Below are positions 61,801 to 64,000 of a stretch of 64,000 nucleotides of DNA, piece by piece. The position numbers were made by a program, and so were the translations under genes. Position 1 is the stretch's first letter; the number at the start of each line of letters is the position of its first letter. Below the pieces are notes generated by a model. That model did no database searches and was not told the DNA's origin. It was given only the letters and a program-made list of their open reading frames with translations. The DNA is from Trichoplax sp. H2 (lineage: Eukaryota; Placozoa; Uniplacotomia; Trichoplacea), in the NCBI GenBank assembly GCA_003344405.1, contig NOWV01000019.1, positions 62,001-126,000 of the forward strand, given 5' to 3'.

Positions 61801-64000
61801 GCTTTGCATTTATATAAAAGGTGGCATTCTCTGCAATCTAATAAGCCATTGTTTACATTTTCTTTTCGAAGTATTTCGATATATTAACTCGAAATAGCGA
61901 CATTCCATTCAAATAGAGCGCTTTTTCTTTGATACTAGATGTTTGATACTATTTTTAATGGACGGTACGTGATCTTGTTAATGGGCGCTTTTGCAATTTA
62001 CACTGGATTAATATATAATGACGTTATGTCCAAATCCTTGAACATATTTGGCACTGGCTGGATTTTCCCGAAGGACTTGTATTCGTAAGTTACGAATGAA
62101 GATTACTCCTGTACTATGCTTTTCTCTTACTAATTGCAAGCGTCTGTAACAAACGTTTCATATTCTTTAGGGCTGAGGTTATCAATAATACTAAACAAAT
62201 TGCAATGCCTCCCGATAAAACATTTTCCGGAAGTCCTTACCCATTTGGAGTTGATCCTGTATGCGCTTTAAACAGTTCTTAAGGCCAAATCATTACTGAA
62301 ATAACAGTTACTTTTATCGCATATAAACGATTATACCCGTATTATCTATTTACAAGTGTTTTCTCACTAATTTCCTTGTCTATCTTTCAGATTTGGCAGC
62401 TGGCACTTAATAAGTTGACATTCTTAAACTCGTTTAAGATGAAGCTATCGGTGATTTTAGGCATTACTCATATGCTGTTTGGTGTTATCCTTAGCCTGTT
62501 TAACCACGTGTAAGTAGAAAAGTTGGTTTACTTATTTTTTTCATTTCTGCTAGTAATTGCAGTAGTATGACATATATAACTACTCTATCCCTCTTGGCTG
62601 CTTTTAAATTTCTATACCATTTCTAAACTTATTATTTGATGGTTTATTTTGCACAGATACTTTAAGAATCGTGTCAACATTGTAATGGTATTCATACCTG
62701 AGGTACAGTAATATTCGGTATCAGACCAGAACTATATCCCTTTTTCTAATACCTATTATTAACCGAAATACCTGCGTCATTAGGTGATATTTCTGCTATC
62801 CATATTTGGTTACTTGGTGATAATGATCTTTTACAAATGGTGTATTGTTACCACTTTCTCTAAAAGGGTAAGCAGATAAATTAATTTTATAGTTATTAAA
62901 GATTTAGGCTTCTAAGAATCTATCATATGGACTTGTTTAGAAACCAAGCTTATTAATTACACTCATAAACATGGTATTAAGTATTGGAACCGTGAAAAAA
63001 GATCAGCAACTGTATACGGGGCAGGTATGAGGAAGTTTAGTGATAGATAATAGAATTTAGAATTTAGAATTTAGATGACATCTTGTCTTCGTTTTCACTT
63101 TAATAGGCTGGCGTACAAGTATTTTTAGTTGTTTTGGCCGTTATATGCGTACCATGGATGTTGCTTGGTAAACCCCTATATCTTTACTATCGTCACAAGC
63201 ATGTCTATAAGCGCTCAGGGGTACTTATAATTTGATTATTCTCATATTAATGGTTAAATTTTCAATTTAGATTAAATGTTAATGCATTATTGCAGAATTA
63301 TTCTTTAATCAATGACAACACTGCAATAAACGACGATGATCCTCTATTAGATGAACAACCCTCCGAAGAAGCAGCTGAAGTACGTTCTCACATTTTGTAA
63401 ACGTTGTGTGTCAAATGATCAATCTTTTTACTTAGATTTTTTATATCTTGCAGCCGATTGGTAACGAATTTGAATTTGGTGAAATTTTTATAAACAATGC
63501 CATCCATACTATTGAGTACGTGCTGGGATGCATATCGAATACTGCGTCATATTTACGATTGTGGGCTTTAAGTTTAGCTCATGCAGGTAAACGCATCATT
63601 TGCTATAATTATTTTATATGGATTGTTCAATAGACGTTTACTCAATTTTTGTAATGTTAACTTGTAATAGAGTTATCTGAAGTATTGTGGAACATGGAAA
63701 TTAGCAAAATTATTAATTTAAAGATAGGACATGCAGGAGCCTTTGTTTTGTTTGGCGCATTTGCTGGATGGGCAGGTCAATATATAGTAATTAAATACTA
63801 ACGATAAATAATGCACCATGTCATCATTGAAGGATATGTCTTGTTTATGTTGGAAATTGTTACTACGCTTTTATAGGCAGTACAGTAGCAATCCTATTGG
63901 TAATGGAAGGCTTATCTGCTTTTTTGCATGCCTTACGATTGCACTGGTAAGCATATCAATAACCTAATATGTTTGTTAACGTAAATGCTTAATTTAGAAA
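55829..64000 (+). CDS. ATP6V0A: V-type proton ATPase membrane subunit a (V0), last exon outside the window
   Basis: Twenty-three exons: 55829-55957, 58742-58762, 59212-59290, 59744-59841, 59971-60099, 60315-60421, 60516-60642, 60738-60820, 60898-61069, 61158-61292, 61409-61559, 61647-61783, 61939-62084, 62171-62258, 62391-62509, 62657-62702, 62784-62867, 62941-63024, 63107-63220, 63296-63379, 63454-63586, 63671-63775, 63877-63946. They give 813 residues; the family has about 830-850, so one short exon remains to the right. Subunit a couples proton flow through the c-ring to V1 ATP hydrolysis in endosomes, lysosomes and secretory organelles. The cytosolic half opens with [14 protein letters not shown] and GAVHFRDLNPD. 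The membrane half has [15 protein letters not shown], a lumenal sequon [16 protein letters not shown] and [16 protein letters not shown], keeping the residues matching yeast Vph1 R735, H743, E789 and R799. The start is the first ATG after an in-frame TGA; a second Met seven codons later is possible. Confidence 0.96.
55958..58741 (+). other. V-ATPase a intron 1 (2784 nt)
   Basis: By far the largest intron of this gene; the others visible range from 73 to about 450 nt. It separates the first coding exon from a 21-nt microexon. It contains a CLEAR-type E-box and several GTAC words, and short open frames (56780-56986 +, 57151-57333 -) without domain or splice support. The base composition of its first half is less AT-rich than the rest of the gene. 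Confidence 0.85.
57169..57178. promoter_or_regulatory. CLEAR-like E-box GTCACGTGAA in V-ATPase intron 1
   Basis: Matches 9 of 10 bases of the CLEAR palindrome GTCACGTGAC. In vertebrates TFEB, TFE3 and MITF bind this site near many V-ATPase and lysosomal genes. Position in the large first intron is compatible with an enhancer or alternative promoter; conservation is not tested. Confidence 0.4.
61107..61121. repeat. AT dinucleotide microsatellite in a V-ATPase intron
   Basis: A short (AT)n run in the intron between the exons ending 61069 and starting 61158. No coding effect. Confidence 0.8.

Noticed and set aside
1-64000. tRNA, rRNA, spliced-leader or CRISPR elements
   Set aside because: I looked for B-box-like GGTTCGAATCC words, rRNA-like GC-rich blocks and short spaced identical repeats and saw none; a covariance-model scan would settle it.

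Overview
The window reads as nuclear DNA of an early-branching animal. A placozoan (Trichoplax-like) genome fits best, but that is inference. The DNA is AT-rich, genes are split into many short exons by small GT-AG introns, and the decoded proteins align closely with vertebrate families (MCTP, TNFAIP8/TIPE, UTP15, V-ATPase subunit a). There are no bacterial operons, rRNA genes, CRISPR arrays or recognisable tRNAs.

Layout. (1) 1-5343 (+): the 3' two thirds of an MCTP gene (C2 domains and two membrane segments), cut off at the left edge. (2) 8571-9145 (-): a TNFAIP8/TIPE gene whose coding region is almost all in one exon. (3) About 9.2-36.3 kb: a desert of roughly 27 kb with no convincing gene. 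From about 12.8 to 33.7 kb it is largely built of adjacent but different degenerate tandem-repeat families with periods of about 128, 400, 265, 200, 149, 316, 190 and 152 bp, one of them inside a higher-order duplication of about 1.7 kb. (4) 36301-47257 (-): a 26-exon gene for a long coiled-coil protein of about 1073 residues that I cannot assign to a named family. (5) 49781-52602 (-): UTP15, a WD40 protein of the small-subunit processome, lacking only its N-terminal exon(s). (6) 52603-55828: a divergent intergenic region with a degenerate repeat of about 80 bp, a GGTCC run and a dense GTAC-palindrome cluster containing a 71-bp tandem duplication. (7) 55829 to past the right edge (+): the V-ATPase membrane subunit a gene, 23 exons seen, with only the last exon outside the window.

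Exon boundaries were set by hand from GT/AG signals, reading-phase continuity and family alignment. In the four multi-exon genes every phase closes, which is strong internal support. The genes share no single pathway. MCTP (Ca2+/membrane), TIPE (phosphoinositide/lipid signalling) and V-ATPase a (organelle acidification) act at membranes, UTP15 acts in the nucleolus, and the coiled-coil protein is probably cytoskeletal or centrosomal by general character only.

The main leads are the serial-repeat desert, the coiled-coil exons whose lengths are whole multiples of 42 nt (two heptads), a TIPE start codon apparently split by an intron, a CLEAR-like site in V-ATPase intron 1 with a related site upstream, and the palindromic GTAC cluster between UTP15 and the V-ATPase gene.
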